Source: Bin34 sp965219935
Lineage (GTDB): Bacteria; Chloroflexota; Anaerolineae; Caldilineales; Caldilineaceae
Direction of reading: 5' to 3'
DNA length: 64,000 bases
Assembly: GCA_965219935.1 (NCBI GenBank)
Contig: CBDCOU010000003.1
Coordinates: 4,464,001-4,528,000, forward strand
The notes beneath the pieces are model-generated. The model had not been told where the DNA came from and ran no database searches. It saw only the letters and a list, made by a program, of their open reading frames with translations. Position 1 is the first letter of the stretch, and every line of letters starts with the position of its first letter. Shown one piece after another: positions 15,563 to 23,668 of the stretch. A program made the translations under genes and the position numbers.

Positions 15563-17008
15563 ATGGTTACCAAGTTGAAGCCCCAAGCCGGCCGCTATCT
15601 GGGGCTGGCCTTCGCTTCGTTCCTTGTCTTCACCCTCTTGATGTCGGGTGCGTCCCTGGCGCAGGCGCGGCACGATGCGGAACAGGAGTCGTCCGTCAAG
15701 GATGAATTCCTGGCCGAGGCCCATGCCGCCGCCGCCGAACTCGGCGCCGAGTTCGGGCTGAGTGCCGATGATGCGGCAGCGCTCGTCGACACGATTCTCT
15801 TTACTGCTCCGGACATCGAACCGGGAGCCAATATGCGCGGGCTAATGGCGGACCTGTCTGTGACCTACGGCCTTGAACCGCGGGAGCTCTTCGGCTTCCT
15901 GCAGTTGTACGGTGCTGAACTTATGACCATTGGCCAGGACTATGGCTTGGTTCCCGCCCGCGGCGCGCACCCTACCTTCGGACCTCGGTCCGCCGATCTT
16001 GCGGGGAGCGGGCCGGTCGGCCCGCGCAGCCGGTGGCAGTATGGACCTCGCGGGGCGGAGGAGATGCGACCTGCGCGCGGACCTGGCCATGGTCCCGGTC
16101 CGGAACGGCCCGGCATGGCCCGCGCCGATGCAATGCACTATCGTTTCCGGCAAATGCACGAGGAATTCCACATGCGGGAGGCTGGATATCGGTATGGCAA
16201 GGCGCATGACGGTGCGAACATGGACATGCGGGCAGCCGCGCAGCAGCACCGCATGAGTCCGAAAGTACTGGCCTGGAAGACCGAACAGGCATATGCATGG
16301 CGCCATTCGGCCAAGGCTGCCGCCGCCAAGGCCTGGAACGGACCAGGTCGCAATGATGGCATGTACGGCAAACGCGGTGGACCCGAAGCCCAGAGTCGGT
16401 ATGGTGACGTTGACGCTGCCAAGGCCCGTCGGTACCAGAGCCAGGAAGCGGATGGCATCCATGCCGAACACGAAGGTGTTGAGCACTGGAAGGAGTTCAA
16501 CAAGGATGGCTTCATGTCGGATGGTGCCCGGCCCGGCCGCAAGTACGGCAAAGCCGACCATGCGGAGGCTTGGAGTCGGTTCGACAAGCGCGAATTCGCT
16601 CCCGAGGCAGCTCGGCACGAGCTCGAGACTCCGGACCGCATGCGGTCGGAACGAATGCGTTTCGGTGAACATCCGGATGGCCGGATGCGCGGTGGTCGGC
16701 CGGACTTCATGGACGAGGACGGCATGGATGTGTCCGTCGAACCCTTGGTTGGTGGCTTCGAGCCCGATATGATGGGTCTGGAACACAACGTGGCAGCCAT
16801 GGTTCCGGTTGTACTGGACGTGGTCGGATCCGCCATTGTGGAGTCACTGGCCGAATCGATCGGCGTACCGGAGGCGGAGATGGAGGCCATGGTTGTGCAG
16901 GCCCTCTTGGAGGGGCTGGATGCGGCCATCGACGAAGGTTTGGTTACACAGGAAGATGCATTCGACATGCTGATGTTGCTGACCGCGGCAGACGCCATGG
17001 AGCAGTAG
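15563..17008 (+). CDS. Secreted Met/His/Arg-rich low-complexity protein of unknown function
   Basis: A 481-residue protein. It has a Sec signal peptide (basic start, hydrophobic LGLAFASFLVFTLLMSGASLA, cleavage near AQA). An acidic helical N-terminal domain follows, then about 300 residues of low-complexity sequence rich in Met, His, Arg, Gly and Asp (for example RMRFGEHPDGRMRGG). A second acidic helical domain closes it (the last 80 residues). I recognise no family. Met/His-rich secreted proteins often bind copper, silver or other soft metals, but no cysteine motif helps. It lies just upstream of a two-component system, separated by a strong hairpin, and has a PhoB-box-like promoter. The ATG at 15563 has AGGA eight bases upstream. 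Confidence 0.7.
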   Translation: MVTKLKPQAGRYLGLAFASFLVFTLLMSGASLAQARHDAEQESSVKDEFLAEAHAAAAELGAEFGLSADDAAALVDTILFTAPDIEPGANMRGLMADLSVTYGLEPRELFGFLQLYGAELMTIGQDYGLVPARGAHPTFGPRSADLAGSGPVGPRSRWQYGPRGAEEMRPARGPGHGPGPERPGMARADAMHYRFRQMHEEFHMREAGYRYGKAHDGANMDMRAAAQQHRMSPKVLAWKTEQAYAWRHSAKAAAAKAWNGPGRNDGMYGKRGGPEAQSRYGDVDAAKARRYQSQEADGIHAEHEGVEHWKEFNKDGFMSDGARPGRKYGKADHAEAWSRFDKREFAPEAARHELETPDRMRSERMRFGEHPDGRMRGGRPDFMDEDGMDVSVEPLVGGFEPDMMGLEHNVAAMVPVVLDVVGSAIVESLAESIGVPEAEMEAMVVQALLEGLDAAIDEGLVTQEDAFDMLMLLTAADAMEQ

Positions 17009-17039
17009 ACAGTCGGGTGTTTCATCGGAAGCATTCAAG

Positions 17040-17068
17040 ACCCGGCCGCCGGCAACCGGCGGCCGGGT
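17040..17068 (+). terminator. Strong GC hairpin between the secreted-protein gene and the two-component operon
   Basis: A perfect 13-base stem (17040-17052 with 17056-17068) closes on the three-base loop CAA. It lies 32 bases after the stop of the secreted-protein gene and 28 bases before the response-regulator ATG. There is no T-run, so it may be an attenuator or mRNA-stabilising structure that sets the ratio of the upstream gene to the regulator genes rather than a full terminator. Confidence 0.55.
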
Positions 17069-17096
17069 TGTGCCTTGATTGACAGGCGGATCCACC

Positions 17097-17798
17097 ATGC
17101 CCCAACACTTGCTCGTAGTCGACGACAATGCCCAGATCACAAACATGCTCCGGCAGTATTTGCAGGCGCAGGGGTACGCTGTCGATGTGGCCGGGGACGG
17201 CGTGGAGGCCTTGGAGCGGATCGCGGACCGGCTGCCGGACCTGATCCTGCTGGATGTGATGATGCCGCGCATGGATGGTTTCGAGTTCATACAGGAGTTG
17301 CGCCGGCGGCACACGGTGCCGGTCATGTTCCTGACCGCGCGGCTGGAGGAGATCGACCTACTGACCGGATTCGGCTACGGGGCCGACGACTACCTGACCA
17401 AGCCGTTCAGCATGAGCGAGCTGACCGCACGGGTGCGCGCGGTTCTACGCCGCACGCAGGGAGCCGGTGCCCGGGACGAGATAGTGCGCAGCGGCGACAT
17501 TGCAGTGGACCGGAGCCGCTTTCAGGTTCGGGTCAAATCCCGGCCTGTGAACCTGACCCGTACCGAGTTCGCGCTGCTGGAAGCCTTGGTGGATGCCAAC
17601 GGGCGCGTGCTGTCGCGGCCTCAGCTGTTGGAGCACATGTTTGGCGATTCGCCCGAACTGGCCGACGGCTTCGAGCGTACCGTGGATGCCCATGTAAAGA
17701 ACCTGAGAGCCAAGTTGGCCCGTCAGGCCGACGGTCAGGCCTTCATTGAAACGGTGTACGGCGTCGGCTACCGCCTCCGGGAAGATGGAGGATCGTAG
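17097..17798 (+). CDS. OmpR/PhoB-family response regulator
   Basis: A 233-residue two-domain regulator. The receiver domain has the acidic pair in VVDDNAQITN, the phospho-acceptor Asp53 in LILLDVMMPRMDG, Thr in MFLTAR, and Lys in DDYLTKPFSMSEL. The C-terminal winged helix begins around residue 135 and contains the family pattern NLTRTEFALLEALVDANGRVLSRPQLLEHMF and the closing ETVYGVGYRLRED. The ATG at 17097 follows AGGCGGA and begins the receiver fold; the earlier in-frame start at 17079 is less likely. The histidine kinase follows after two bases. Its binding site may be the 11-bp repeat at 15435. Confidence 0.93.
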   Translation: MPQHLLVVDDNAQITNMLRQYLQAQGYAVDVAGDGVEALERIADRLPDLILLDVMMPRMDGFEFIQELRRRHTVPVMFLTARLEEIDLLTGFGYGADDYLTKPFSMSELTARVRAVLRRTQGAGARDEIVRSGDIAVDRSRFQVRVKSRPVNLTRTEFALLEALVDANGRVLSRPQLLEHMFGDSPELADGFERTVDAHVKNLRAKLARQADGQAFIETVYGVGYRLREDGGS

Positions 17799-17800
17799 TC

Positions 17801-19207
17801 ATGTCGCTCGGCAGCAGACTCAGCATTGCCTTTGTCGCAATTGCCGCGTTCGGTATCCTGGTGGCCGGTGCCCTTGGGATCTGGAATACGCTCGAGTCTC
17901 GAGATCGCATGGACTTCGAGGCCCAAACCCTGCCGCTCCTCCGGCACGAGTTGTTGACCCATTATCAGGCCAACGATGCAACCTGGGGGCAGGTGGGCGA
18001 CTTGGTCTTGCCGGGGAATGTGCTGCTGTTCGACAAGGACCACAAGCTCCTGAGGGAACCCAACTCCGGTTCGGCCCGGCAACTGCCGGGTCCTTGGCGC
18101 GGATACGGTGTCCCGGCCCAGGCCATTGTGTTGGACGGCGAGGTGATCGGCTTCCTGAAAGTGACTCGCTGGCCCAGGGTATTGGGCGGGGAGGCCGAGG
18201 TCGCGTTTCTCGGGGAAGACGCCGTGTTCATTGAGGATGAGGCCGGGGAAGGGCAACAGCATCGGAAACGATGGCCGATACCCTTCTGGGGCTTCGGCGC
18301 GATCCTGCTGACAGCCGGCGCGTCCGGCGTGTTTGTCAGTCGTCGTATCGTAAGGCCGCTGCATGAATTGACGGAGGCAACGCAGGCGGTGGCTTCCGGT
18401 GAACTGGACCACCAGGTTCCGGTGCGCTCACAGGACGAATTGGGCATGCTGGCCGAGGCGTTCAATTCCATGAGCCGGCAACTGGCCGAGGCGGAGCAAC
18501 GGAAGCGGCAGATGACCCAGGACGTGGTGCACGACCTGGCACAGCCAATCGTAGTCATCCGCGGGTTGGCCGAAGCCATGCGGGATGAGGCCATCCCGGT
18601 CACGGGCGAGAACCTGGACACAATCTTTCAGGAGGCCGGCCGCATGGAAGGGCTGGTGCGGGGCCTGCACGTCCTGGAGCAGTTGGACTCGGGACGCCTG
18701 CAGCTGTCCCGGGGCCCCTTGGCACCGGCGGATCTGGTGGAGCGCCTGATGCGCATGTACGCTGGGCAGGCGCAGAGCGCGGGCATTTCCCTGGTTGCAC
18801 GTATCGATCCGGTTTTGCCGATGCTCGACGTGGACGAAGAACGCCTGATCCAGGCGCTCGGCAACATCGTGGTGAATGCCTTGGCCCATGCCCCGGCGGA
18901 CAGCGACATCGAGATTCGGGCCCGGTCCGGCTCGGATGGAGGGGTTGAACTGTCCGTGACGGACGGTGGACTTGGTGTGGAGGAGGAGGACCTGTCCCGA
19001 ATCTTCGAGCGGTTCTACCGGGCGGACAAGGCGCGCACGCAGTGGGATGTCGAAGGTTCGGGCATTGGTCTTGCCATCGTGCATTCGCTGGTTGAAGCCC
19101 ATGGCGGCAGGGTCTTCGCGGCCAATGTCGAACCAACCGGGCTTCGGGTATCCGTTTGGTTGCCGCCGCCCCGGCCGTCCTCGGCTGGTCGGGCCGAAGA
19201 GAATTGA
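17801..19207 (+). CDS. Membrane sensor histidine kinase (HAMP-HisKA-HATPase)
   Basis: A 468-residue kinase. TM1 spans residues 8-28; an extracytoplasmic sensor of about 120 residues follows (with LLTHYQANDATWGQVGDLVLPGNVLLFDKDH); TM2 is at about 165-185. Then come HAMP (RRIVRPLHELTEATQAVASGEL), the phospho-acceptor His244 in VVHDLAQPI, an N-box (NIVVNALAHAP), G1 (DGGLGV), the F-box and G2 (GSGIGLAIV). It is the partner of the upstream regulator. The sensor ligand is unknown; the neighbouring Met/His-rich secreted protein suggests an envelope or metal signal. Confidence 0.92.
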   Translation: MSLGSRLSIAFVAIAAFGILVAGALGIWNTLESRDRMDFEAQTLPLLRHELLTHYQANDATWGQVGDLVLPGNVLLFDKDHKLLREPNSGSARQLPGPWRGYGVPAQAIVLDGEVIGFLKVTRWPRVLGGEAEVAFLGEDAVFIEDEAGEGQQHRKRWPIPFWGFGAILLTAGASGVFVSRRIVRPLHELTEATQAVASGELDHQVPVRSQDELGMLAEAFNSMSRQLAEAEQRKRQMTQDVVHDLAQPIVVIRGLAEAMRDEAIPVTGENLDTIFQEAGRMEGLVRGLHVLEQLDSGRLQLSRGPLAPADLVERLMRMYAGQAQSAGISLVARIDPVLPMLDVDEERLIQALGNIVVNALAHAPADSDIEIRARSGSDGGVELSVTDGGLGVEEEDLSRIFERFYRADKARTQWDVEGSGIGLAIVHSLVEAHGGRVFAANVEPTGLRVSVWLPPPRPSSAGRAEEN

Positions 19208-19251
19208 CCAAATGCCAACACAACCTCCGAATCACGGCTGTTTTTCTCATG

Positions 19252-19257
19252 TATAAT
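19252..19257 (+). promoter_or_regulatory. Consensus -10 element upstream of the Fe-S carrier gene
   Basis: A perfect TATAAT lies at 19252-19257, about 61 bases upstream of the GTG start at 19318. No good -35 lies 16-18 bases before it. Transcription may need an activator or tolerate a weak -35. Confidence 0.45.
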
Positions 19258-19317
19258 CGGTGTCAGGAACTCAGTCGATTGACCGAATTCGCAATACAGG
19301 GGAATAGGAGAGTTCAG

Positions 19318-19692
19318 GTGGTTACATTGACGGCAACGGCCGCGGAACGGCTGCAATCGGTCATGTCCGAGAAGGGCATGGATGAAAGTCACGGCCTGCG
19401 CGTGTTTGTCAAGGGCGGTGGTTGTGGAGGCATGCAGTACGGTATGACCTTCGACAAGACCACCCGGGACGGGGACGACATCACCGAACAGCACGGCATG
19501 AACGTGCTGGTGGATCAGACCAGCCTCTTCTACATCGACGGGGCCTCGATCGACTATCAGGATTCCCTGATGGGCGGCGGGTTCCACATCGAAAATCCCA
19601 ATGCCGTCAGCTCCTGTGGCTGTGGCAGTAGTTTCCGCACGGCGGACAGCCATGCGGGGGCGGCCCAGGGCGGGGGTTGCGGCCACGGCTGA
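19318..19692 (+). CDS. A-type iron-sulfur cluster carrier (IscA/SufA/ErpA family)
   Basis: A 124-residue HesB/IscA-fold protein that delivers Fe-S clusters to apo-proteins. The three conserved cysteines are present: one in VKGGGCGGMQYG and two in SSCGCGSSF. The start is GTG 19318: AGGAG lies seven bases upstream and the family N-terminus (LTATAAERL) follows at once; the longer ORF from 19156 has no RBS. A Gly/His/Cys-rich tail of about 18 residues (ending GGGCGHG) extends past the usual end. No isc or suf genes are adjacent; DUF2203 and rhodanese genes follow in the same direction. Confidence 0.9.
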   Translation: MVTLTATAAERLQSVMSEKGMDESHGLRVFVKGGGCGGMQYGMTFDKTTRDGDDITEQHGMNVLVDQTSLFYIDGASIDYQDSLMGGGFHIENPNAVSSCGCGSSFRTADSHAGAAQGGGCGHG

Positions 19693-19730
19693 GCTTGGCC
19701 CCATGGCCCGCGCGGCGTGCACCGAGAGTC

Positions 19731-20147
19731 ATGTCTGATCCGGTGCGCGCCCGAATCTACACGGTGCGGGAAGCCCGCGCGGCCCTGCCGCGCGTGGTGG
19801 CCCTGATGGAGTTGGTCCAGGCCGCGCGCGGGGAAATCATGGAGTTGCGGCCCAAGGTTTGGCCGTTTCTACGCCGCCGGATCGGCAACGGCGGCAACGC
19901 CCACATTACCGATTTGACCGAACAGTTTGCGCGCCTGGACGGTGCCGTGCGCCAAATCATGGCCATGGGCATCCTGGTCAAGGACGTCGACAAGGGAATT
20001 CTCGACTTCCTGGCCATGCGACAGGGCCGGCGCGTATACCTCTGCTGGCAGCACGGCGAGGAGTCCATCGACTACTGGCATGACATTGATGCCGGGTTCG
20101 CGGGCCGGCAGCCGGTGGTCGAGTCGGAATTCGACGACTTTGAATAA
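19731..20147 (+). CDS. DUF2203-family protein
   Basis: A 138-residue protein. It shows the DUF2203 pattern: an N-terminal YTVREARAALPRVVALME helix, then LDGAVRQIMAMGILVKDVDKGILDFLAMRQGRRVYLCWQHGEESIDYWHDIDAGFAGRQPV, near full domain length. The conserved lone Cys in YLCWQHGE and the W-H-D-x-D cluster could bind metal, but the family has no known function. It is found widely in Chloroflexota and other bacteria, often near Fe-S or sulfur genes. The ATG at 19731 lies 38 bases after the upstream stop; a rhodanese follows 37 bases downstream. Confidence 0.85.
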   Translation: MSDPVRARIYTVREARAALPRVVALMELVQAARGEIMELRPKVWPFLRRRIGNGGNAHITDLTEQFARLDGAVRQIMAMGILVKDVDKGILDFLAMRQGRRVYLCWQHGEESIDYWHDIDAGFAGRQPVVESEFDDFE

Positions 20148-20184
20148 TTGACGGCCGGCCAACGGCAAAGGCAGACGACAACCC

Positions 20185-20538
20185 ATGCCCAACCAGTTCA
20201 ACGCGCCCGAGATCGGCGTGACCGAAGTTGATATGCGGCGGCAGAGAGGCGACAGTTTCCTGCTGGTGGATGTGCGCGAAGCCGACGAACTGGAAGTGGC
20301 GGCCATCGCGGGAGCCACCCACGTGGCGCTTAGCGACCTGAGGGATCACGGCGAAGCCGCCATTCCGCAGGCCATGCAGGACAAGGACGTGGACTGCGTC
20401 CTGTTTTGCCACAAGGGCGTGCGCAGTGCCAGGGTCACCGCCTGGCTGATGGAGCGCGGCTATACCAACGTGCGTTCGATGGACGGCGGCATTGATGCCT
20501 GGTCCGTCCTGGTCGACGAGGAAGTGGACCGCTATTGA
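20185..20538 (+). CDS. Single-domain rhodanese (sulfurtransferase)
   Basis: A 117-residue single rhodanese domain. The active-site loop CHKGVRS carries the persulfide-forming Cys. The entry strand LLVDVREADELEVAAIAGATHVAL and the closing NVRSMDGGIDAW are typical. Such proteins move sulfane sulfur, for example to cluster assembly or tRNA thiolation. Its place after an A-type Fe-S carrier and DUF2203 suggests a small sulfur/Fe-S module. It has no signal peptide, so it is cytoplasmic. Confidence 0.88.
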   Translation: MPNQFNAPEIGVTEVDMRRQRGDSFLLVDVREADELEVAAIAGATHVALSDLRDHGEAAIPQAMQDKDVDCVLFCHKGVRSARVTAWLMERGYTNVRSMDGGIDAWSVLVDEEVDRY

Positions 20539-20730
20539 TCAGACCCGGCCGCGTGCGCCGAGTATTGGACTGGGTGCTTCGCCTGCGGTCTTGAATGCGA
20601 TTTGGGTGTTGCACCGCCGCGGCAGCCGCGTGGGTTGAGTGACCGACAACATTGCCAGCTTACCGGCAGCGGGTCCGACGACTAACGGGGACGCTGCGGA
20701 ATGGCGGCCGCCGGGCGGGTTGTACCCCTG

Positions 20731-21651
20731 TCAGTCAGGTGCCTGTTCCTCCATCAGACCCGGAGGGATCCGATCCGGATTGTCCAGCAGGGAGCCGAGT
20801 GCCTGCATGTTCTTCAGGTCCGAAGTACGTTCCACGGTTTTGGGCGTCTCCAGCAGCTTGGGGATGTGCGACCAGGTCGCATCGTTGAGAATGAACGCGA
20901 AGGCCGATTCCCCGATCCGACCTTCGCCGATGTGTTCATGCCGGTCCACGTGGCTGCCCAGATCGCCCTTGCTGTCGTTGAAGTGCCAGCAGTGCACCGC
21001 GTCAAGGCCCATGGTGGCGTCAATCTCGGCTATCAGGCGGTCGTATCCGTCCCGGGTGCGAATTTCGTACCCCGCGGCAAACAGGTGGCAGGTGTCGAGG
21101 CAGATGCCGGTGTTGGCCGCGTCGCACGTCAGGGACAGCAGGTCGGCCAGTTCGGCGAGATTGCGCCCGATGACCGTGCCCTGGCCCGCCATGACCTCGA
21201 ACAGCAGACGCGTGGCCCGCAGATGAGGACGGCTGGCGTAGATTTCGTTGACAATGGCGGCCGCCCTGGCGACACCGGCCTCCGGGCCGTCGCCCATGTG
21301 GGCGCCCGGGTGCAGGACGACGTCCGTGATGCCGAGGGCCGCGGCCCGTTCCAGTTCGTCCGCCAGACCGGCCCTGCTCTTGGCCTGGATGTCCGGTTTG
21401 GGCCCGGCCAGGTTGATCAGGTAGCTGGCGTGGGAAACGGCCGGCAGCGAGGCCGGGTCCTGTCGGCGGTCCTGCCACTTTTGGATATCGCCGGGATCAA
21501 ACGGCTTGGATTTCCACTGGCGGTTGCTCTTGGTGAACACCTGCAGCGCAGTCATGTGGAGGTCGACGGCCCGGTCGATTGCCTTGTGCATGCCGCCTGC
21601 GGCGGATACGTGGGCGCCCATGAGGATCGGCGTGGTGGCGGAGTTGGGCAT
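20731..21651 (-). CDS. nfo: Deoxyribonuclease IV (apurinic/apyrimidinic endonuclease)
   Basis: A 306-residue TIM-barrel endonuclease of base-excision repair. The zinc ligands of the family are seen: His in GAHVSAAGG, His in HPGAHMGDG, Glu in LLFEVMAGQGT, Asp and His in ICLDTCHLFAAGYEI, His in WHFNDSKGDLGSHVDRHEHIG, and Glu further on. The ATG at 21651 is chosen for the conserved GAHVSAAGG start; the longer ORF runs into the divergent tsaB. The gap between this gene and tsaB is only 32 bases, so the two promoters overlap. Confidence 0.95.
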   Translation of the reverse strand: MPNSATTPILMGAHVSAAGGMHKAIDRAVDLHMTALQVFTKSNRQWKSKPFDPGDIQKWQDRRQDPASLPAVSHASYLINLAGPKPDIQAKSRAGLADELERAAALGITDVVLHPGAHMGDGPEAGVARAAAIVNEIYASRPHLRATRLLFEVMAGQGTVIGRNLAELADLLSLTCDAANTGICLDTCHLFAAGYEIRTRDGYDRLIAEIDATMGLDAVHCWHFNDSKGDLGSHVDRHEHIGEGRIGESAFAFILNDATWSHIPKLLETPKTVERTSDLKNMQALGSLLDNPDRIPPGLMEEQAPD

Positions 21652-21683
21652 GTTGGTTCCAATGGGTGGCCTGGAGGCTGTGG

Positions 21684-22403
21684 ATGCTCGCGCTGGCGAT
21701 AGACACGGCCATCGAACCCGCCGTAGTGGGGGTGGTGGACCTGGCTGCCGAAAAAACCCGTAGCGAACGCATATGGGAAGGCGGCCGCCGCCACACAAGG
21801 GAGTTGGCCTCGACCGTCAGGGAGGTGTTGTCCGAAGCGGACACGGACCTGGAGGTTCTGTCCCTGATTGCCGTGGCCCGCGGTCCGGGCAGCTACACGG
21901 GGGTTCGCACGGGGGTCAGTGTAGCAAAGGGCATCGCGCTCGCCCTGGGCGGTGCAGTTCCCTTGTGCGGGGTGGCCACAACCTCAATTCTGTTGCACAA
22001 GGCGTTTGCAGCCGCATCCCGAAAACCAGGCACGACACGCCTGCTGGCCGCGTTGCCGGCCGGCCGGACCCGCTGGATTTGGGGCTGGCTGGATCCTGAC
22101 CAACCGTGGCGGGAACTCGAGCTGTCCGATTTGGTGAACGGATCCCTGGATCAATTGGTACAGGTTGCCAACCCCGGGCCGGCCATGGACTGGCAGCCTT
22201 GGCTGTGTGCCGATCGGAACGCGGACCTTGAACACGGGTTGGCCGGTTTGCCCGGTCTGTGCTGGCCCGGTCGCAGGGAGCGCCTGCGCACATCCCTGAC
22301 CTTGGCCCGTTTGGCCCGGATCCGGTTGGCAGCCGACAAACGGTCCGATCCTGAATCCGTCGTCCCTGTCTATTTTTCGTCGGCGGAGGCGGTGGGAGCC
22401 TGA
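21684..22403 (+). CDS. tsaB: tRNA threonylcarbamoyladenosine biosynthesis protein TsaB
   Basis: A 239-residue ASKHA-fold protein that partners TsaD/TsaE in t6A37 synthesis on ANN-decoding tRNAs. The N-terminus LALAIDTA is the first ATPase-like strand, and RGPGSYTGVRTGVSVAKGIALA is the TsaB signature. The C-terminal half is divergent. The ATG at 21684 has GGAGG six bases upstream. It is followed by rimI with a seven-base gap; TsaB-RimI pairs are common. Confidence 0.92.
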   Translation: MLALAIDTAIEPAVVGVVDLAAEKTRSERIWEGGRRHTRELASTVREVLSEADTDLEVLSLIAVARGPGSYTGVRTGVSVAKGIALALGGAVPLCGVATTSILLHKAFAAASRKPGTTRLLAALPAGRTRWIWGWLDPDQPWRELELSDLVNGSLDQLVQVANPGPAMDWQPWLCADRNADLEHGLAGLPGLCWPGRRERLRTSLTLARLARIRLAADKRSDPESVVPVYFSSAEAVGA

Positions 22404-22410
22404 GTTCTGC

Positions 22411-22995
22411 ATGGCCGTGTTGACATCGCGTGCACCGGGTTTCTGCGCACTGGGAGTCGAGGACTGGCAGGATGTGGCGGAATTGGAGGACACCTGCTTT
22501 CAACCACCCCTGAGCCAAGACCAAATCAAGTCCATGCTCAAGCCTGCCTCCATGTACGTCTGGTATGGGCTGTGCACGGGACCGGAAGGATGGAGATCCC
22601 TGCCGCCCGGCAAGGTGGCGGCGTATGTTTGTTCCGTCATGCCGGCCGACGTGGCACAGATTGTGCGGTTCGGCTGCCTGCCGGCCGTGCGGAGACAGGG
22701 GCTGGGCAGTCTCCTGATGCTCAACTTTCTGCAGGTGGCAACCATCAACTTGATGAGGGTGGTTCAACTGGAGGTGAAGCCGGGCAATCGGCAGGCCGTG
22801 CACATGTATGAGAGCCTGGGATTCGAACGGATAGGGTGCCGACCGCGCTACTATGAGAACGGCGAGGCAGCCCTGCTGTACAACCTCCTTGACTTGCAGA
22901 CCCCTGTTGTACAGGCACGGCTGGCTGCGTGCCTTGATCGGACTCGGGCGCGGTTTGTCAATTCGATGAGTGCAGGTGGGAAGAAACATGGCTGA
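22411..22995 (+). CDS. rimI: GNAT acetyltransferase, RimI-like (ribosomal protein alanine N-acetyltransferase)
   Basis: A 194-residue GNAT protein. The acetyl-CoA pyrophosphate loop is LPAVRRQGLGSLLM. The RimI-type end LEVKPGNRQAVHMYESLGFERIGCRPRYYENGEAALL is clear. It sits directly after tsaB, the usual context for RimI. A C-terminal extension of about 30 residues (VVQARLAACLDRTRARFV) is atypical. Its stop overlaps the next gene's start by eight bases. Confidence 0.85.
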   Translation: MAVLTSRAPGFCALGVEDWQDVAELEDTCFQPPLSQDQIKSMLKPASMYVWYGLCTGPEGWRSLPPGKVAAYVCSVMPADVAQIVRFGCLPAVRRQGLGSLLMLNFLQVATINLMRVVQLEVKPGNRQAVHMYESLGFERIGCRPRYYENGEAALLYNLLDLQTPVVQARLAACLDRTRARFVNSMSAGGKKHG

Positions 22996-23614
22996 TGGCA
23001 ATCCAACCGAAATCCTGCAGGAGCTCGCGGCCGGAATTCGGACCTGCGAAGCCTGTCAATTGTGTGCCGGACGGCTGCAGGCGGTGCCGGGGGAGGGCAA
23101 TCCCCGGGCATCAATCATGTTCGTCGGCGAAGGTCCCGGTGCCGTCGAGGATGAACAGGGCAGGCCGTTTGTCGGCCGCAGCGGCCAGCTCCTGACCGAA
23201 ATGCTGACCGAAGCCGGGATACCCAGATCCGACGTGTTCATCACCAATGTGGTCAAGTGCCGCCCGCCCGGGAACAGGGATCCGCTGCCCGAGGAGATCC
23301 AGGCCTGTCGTAAATGGCTGGATCGTCAGATTGAGGCCATCAATCCAAGTCTGATTGTGACCCTCGGCCGCATCAGCATGAGCCGCTGGTTTCCGGGCGG
23401 CCGCATCACGCGCATCCAAGGACAGGTGAGGAACATTGGCGGAGGCCGGCGGGCCATGCCCCTGTTTCACCCGGCGGCCGTCCTGCGCAACTGGAACCTG
23501 CGTTCCGAATACGGCGGCATGTTCGCCCGGTTGGCCCGGTTGGCGAATGAGCCGCGCCCGGACCCGGCACCCGCCGAGGACGACCTGTCGCAGGGAACAT
23601 TGTTCGATCTCTGA
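22988..23614 (+). CDS. Family 4 uracil-DNA glycosylase (Fe-S type)
   Basis: A 208-residue DNA repair glycosylase that removes uracil from DNA. Motif A is GEGPGAVEDEQGRPFVGRSG and motif B is HPAAVLRN. The four cluster cysteines are visible: CEACQLC contributes two, with one each in VVKCRPPG and QACRKWL. The ATG at 22988 begins inside the rimI end (eight-base overlap), indicating coupling. The C-terminus is a Pro/Asp-rich tail ending LSQGTLFDL, similar to a clamp-binding peptide (Q-x2-LF), an inference. Confidence 0.92.
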   Translation: MADGNPTEILQELAAGIRTCEACQLCAGRLQAVPGEGNPRASIMFVGEGPGAVEDEQGRPFVGRSGQLLTEMLTEAGIPRSDVFITNVVKCRPPGNRDPLPEEIQACRKWLDRQIEAINPSLIVTLGRISMSRWFPGGRITRIQGQVRNIGGGRRAMPLFHPAAVLRNWNLRSEYGGMFARLARLANEPRPDPAPAEDDLSQGTLFDL

Positions 23615-23668
23615 GGTCCGGCGCACACGAACCAACGCAGTCAACACAGAAAAAACACAAGGCATACC

